Source: an uncultured Methanobrevibacter sp. (GTDB taxonomy: Archaea > Methanobacteriota > Methanobacteria > Methanobacteriales > Methanobacteriaceae). Taken from it: DNA of 22,109 nt. A model generated the notes under the pieces. It saw only the letters and a program-made list of their open reading frames with translations. It did not search any database and was not told the origin of the DNA. The stretch is from assembly GCA_904501935.1 (NCBI GenBank), contig CAJGDA010000010.1, positions 1 through 22,109 of the forward strand, read 5' to 3'. Below, in pieces: positions 19,913 through 22,109 of this stretch (position 1 is the stretch's first letter; each line of letters opens with the position of its first letter). Position numbers and translations under genes: made by a program.

Positions 19913-22109
19913 TTAACTTTTCCTTTTTAATGACAAACCAACGATTGCGAGTAATGATAATAATACCATTACGATTGGGTTACCTGTAGCATGCATTGCA
20001 GGAGGCACTGGAACATCTTTAGGAGGTTCAACAGAAGGCTCAGCAGGAGGCATTTCAGGCTCGTTTACTTCAACTTCAGCAGTATCGTTATTGTTAGTGA
20101 GGTCAGTTTCATAAGTATCGCATTCAGTGTATGCGTCAACTACAAATTTGCCACCAACCAAAGCGTTAGTTTCAAGTAAAAGAGTTACCTTTTCACCTGG
20201 AGCTAAATCTCCAATGGTCCAAATTCCAGTATTCGGATCATATGTTCCATTAGATGGTTTAAATCCTAAAAGTTTTAACTCATCCGGAATATTAATAAAT
20301 GCACGAGAGTTTTCTGCGGTATCTGGTCCTTGATTGACCACAGTAACAGTGAATTCAATTTTGTCACCAACTGTTACCAAAGTAGTGCTAGGTTCAATGG
20401 TTATCACTAAATCAGCTTCAGGAGGAACAGTAGTTGAATTGTTACAATTATTATTTGATTCATTAGGATCATATGTATCAGAAGTTATATTTGCCACGTT
20501 CACAATGGTTGCATTAGTAGTATCAACCAAAGCAACAATGTTTAAAGTAGCAGATTCTCCATTTGCAAGGTCGCCAACAGTCCAGATTCCAGTCTCAGGA
20601 TCATATCCTCCATTAGAATCATCTGAAACATAAACCACACCAGAAGGCAATTTATCAGTTACTACCACATCAGCAGCATCATCAACACCATTGTTTGTAA
20701 CAATGATGGTCCAAGTGATTTTATCGCCTTTGTGAGGAGCGGTATTAGAAACAGATTTGACAATTTCTAAATCAGCCTCAGCAATGATATTTAAAGAGCT
20801 ATCATCCTTATTATTACTTAAATCAGGATCATAGGTATCAGATGAAACAGAAACATTTCTATTAATAGTAGATTTAGTAGTGTTCACTAAAGTTTTAATA
20901 GTTAAAGTAACTGTTTCGCCAACAGGTAAGTCTCCAATAGTCCAAACAGCATTTTCATTATCATAAGCACCTTCAGAATCGTCTGAAATGTATACTAATC
21001 CGTCAGGTATGATATCTTTAAGAATTGTGTTAATAGCGTCATCAGGTCCGTGATTGGTTACAGTAATAGTCCAAACCACTTCGTCACCTTTATGAGCTGA
21101 AGTTCCGTTTTCTTCAAAGTTGTTAGTAATAGTCACTTCCAAGTCAGCTTCAGGAGGAATGTCAACAGAACTGTTATCGTAATTGTTGCTTAAATCTGGG
21201 TCATAGGTATCAGATGAAACAGAAACATTTCTGTAAACTGTAGCGTTAGTAGTATTTGCTATAGTTGTAATAGTTAAAGTTACGGTTTCACCGACAGGTA
21301 AGTCACCAATGGACCAAATAGCACTTTCATTATCATAAGTACCATTAGCATTATCATGACTTACATAAATAACACCATCAGGCAAGACATCTTCAAGAAC
21401 TGAATTAATAGCATCATCCGGACCATTATTAGTAACAGTAATAGTCCAAACAATAGTATCACCATTATGACAAGTCTCACCAGACTCCTCGAAATTATTA
21501 GTAATTGTCACTTGCAAGTCTGCTTCAGGTGGAATCTCAACTGTGTCATTGTCCTCGTTATTGGTTTCGTTAGGATCATAGGTATCAGAAGTCACATTAA
21601 CAACATTAGTAACATTGACATTAGAAGCATCAACAGTAGTATTAATAACTAAAACTAAAGTTTTACCACTAGCAATTTCATCAATAGTCCAAACATTGTT
21701 TGCAAATGTACCATTATCAATACTTACAACAGTAACATCAACTAATTCACTAGGAACAACATCAGTAACAGTGACATTCACAGCAGCATCAGGACCATTA
21801 TTAACAACAGTAATAGTCCACTCAACCACATCACCAATATGAGCTTCAGTTACATTAGCAACTTTACTAATCTCTAAATCAGCTTCAGGAGGAACATCAA
21901 CAGTATCATTATCCTCATTATTAGTATCATTAGGATCATAAGTATCAGAAGTCACATTAGCAACATTAGTAATATTATCATTAGTTAAATCAACAACATT
22001 CTCAATAACCAAAGTAACAACATCATTAACAGCCCTATCACCAATACCACTCCAAGTAGACCCATCAAATGAACCTTTATCAGCAGTATAAACACCACTA
22101 TAAACTAAA
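19913..22109 (-). CDS. DUF11-repeat adhesin-like surface protein, N-terminus outside window
   Basis: C-terminal 731 residues of a large exported protein; the frame is open to the right edge, so a TTG at 22012 is not the start. It consists of tandem domains of about 120-125 residues of the DUF11 type (Ig-like beta sandwich), each beginning EADL, with a VWTITVTNNGPD strand in the first third, a GIWTIGDL strand in the middle, and SDTYDPN plus NN near the end. Asn-X-Ser/Thr sites are very frequent (NVT, NGT, NTT, NAT), so heavy N-glycosylation is possible. The C-terminus has a proline-rich spacer, ATGNPI, a hydrophobic helix and KRKS, consistent with wall or membrane anchoring. Such proteins are numerous in gut and rumen Methanobacteriales and are thought to mediate adhesion. 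The signal peptide is not in view. Confidence 0.9.
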   Translation of the reverse strand, partial: LVYSGVYTADKGSFDGSTWSGIGDRAVNDVVTLVIENVVDLTNDNITNVANVTSDTYDPNDTNNEDNDTVDVPPEADLEISKVANVTEAHIGDVVEWTITVVNNGPDAAVNVTVTDVVPSELVDVTVVSIDNGTFANNVWTIDEIASGKTLVLVINTTVDASNVNVTNVVNVTSDTYDPNETNNEDNDTVEIPPEADLQVTITNNFEESGETCHNGDTIVWTITVTNNGPDDAINSVLEDVLPDGVIYVSHDNANGTYDNESAIWSIGDLPVGETVTLTITTIANTTNATVYRNVSVSSDTYDPDLSNNYDNSSVDIPPEADLEVTITNNFEENGTSAHKGDEVVWTITVTNHGPDDAINTILKDIIPDGLVYISDDSEGAYDNENAVWTIGDLPVGETVTLTIKTLVNTTKSTINRNVSVSSDTYDPDLSNNKDDSSLNIIAEADLEIVKSVSNTAPHKGDKITWTIIVTNNGVDDAADVVVTDKLPSGVVYVSDDSNGGYDPETGIWTVGDLANGESATLNIVALVDTTNATIVNVANITSDTYDPNESNNNCNNSTTVPPEADLVITIEPSTTLVTVGDKIEFTVTVVNQGPDTAENSRAFINIPDELKLLGFKPSNGTYDPNTGIWTIGDLAPGEKVTLLLETNALVGGKFVVDAYTECDTYETDLTNNNDTAEVEVNEPEMPPAEPSVEPPKDVPVPPAMHATGNPIVMVLLSLLAIVGLSLKRKS
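19916..20062 (-). other. C-terminal anchor of the adhesin-like protein
   Basis: The last 49 codons encode a proline-rich spacer (PPAEPSVEPPKDVPVPP), a short motif ATGNPI, about 16 hydrophobic residues and the basic tail KRKS. The order motif, helix, basic tail copies that of sortase and archaeosortase signals. It is neither LPXTG nor PGF-CTERM. Confidence 0.6.
20063..21886 (-). repeat. five tandem DUF11-type coding repeats
   Basis: In protein order the units are 21527-21886 (120 codons), 21152-21526 (125), 20780-21151 (124), 20420-20779 (120) and 20063-20419 (about 119); a partial unit lies at 21887-22109. Units 2 and 3 are closest and share an uninterrupted 32-base identity (20829-20860 and 21201-21232, exactly 372 bases apart). 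Unit 5, next to the anchor, is the most divergent. Confidence 0.88.

Noticed and set aside
20063..21886. Regularly spaced repeats as a CRISPR array
   Set aside because: Period is about 360-375 bases, repeats are degenerate at DNA level and in frame; they encode protein domains.
22010..22012. TTG 22012 as start of the adhesin gene
   Set aside because: The frame continues open to the window edge with similar sequence, there is no signal peptide, and the sequence here is the middle of a repeat unit.

Overview
The window looks like a chromosomal segment of a methanogenic archaeon of the order Methanobacteriales, most likely Methanobrevibacter or a close relative. The DNA is very AT-rich. Ribosome binding sites are of the GGTGA type, promoters carry archaeal TATA boxes about 25 bases before the likely transcription start, and transcription ends at T-tracts. 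The gene set fits: archaeal-type AspRS and ArgRS, a Cab-type beta carbonic anhydrase, cobalamin/tetrapyrrole genes, a His-type (Sec11-like) signal peptidase, and a large DUF11-repeat adhesin-like surface protein. The genus is inferred from this gene content, not from a marker gene.

Layout. (1) 1-3433, minus strand: a branched-chain amino acid operon, ilvB-ilvN-carbonic anhydrase-ilvC, with ilvC cut by the left edge. (2) 3531-4098, plus: a small overlapping pair, a DUF2085 membrane protein and a zinc-ribbon membrane protein, divergent from ilvB across one symmetric TATA region. (3) 4124-6668, minus: argF and purD, separated by a 325-base gap with a doubtful small ORF. (4) 6829-9132, plus: a tight three-gene operon of a MATE exporter, a MarR-type regulator and a nitroreductase, preceded by two palindromes 20 bases apart that look like the MarR operator. 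(5) 9179-13237, minus: cbiC-hemL-signal peptidase-argS, a probable operon starting from a leaderless cbiC. (6) 13302-15850, minus: an HI0933/BaiN-type flavoprotein and aspS. (7) 15951-16467, minus: a RelE-type toxin and its antitoxin. (8) 16701-19629, minus: ilvD-hisD. (9) 19913 to the right edge, minus: the adhesin-like protein, N-terminus outside the window.

Together ilvB, ilvN, ilvC and ilvD cover pyruvate (or 2-oxobutanoate) to the 2-oxoacid precursors of valine, leucine and isoleucine. argF, hisD, purD, hemL and cbiC add arginine, histidine, purine and tetrapyrrole steps, so most of the window is housekeeping metabolism. The accessory parts are the exporter operon, the toxin-antitoxin pair and the adhesin. 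I saw no CRISPR array, insertion sequence, rRNA or tRNA gene. The observations most worth following are the carbonic anhydrase inside the ilv operon, the twin operator of the exporter operon, AspRS residues that predict a non-discriminating enzyme, and the C-terminal anchor of the adhesin.
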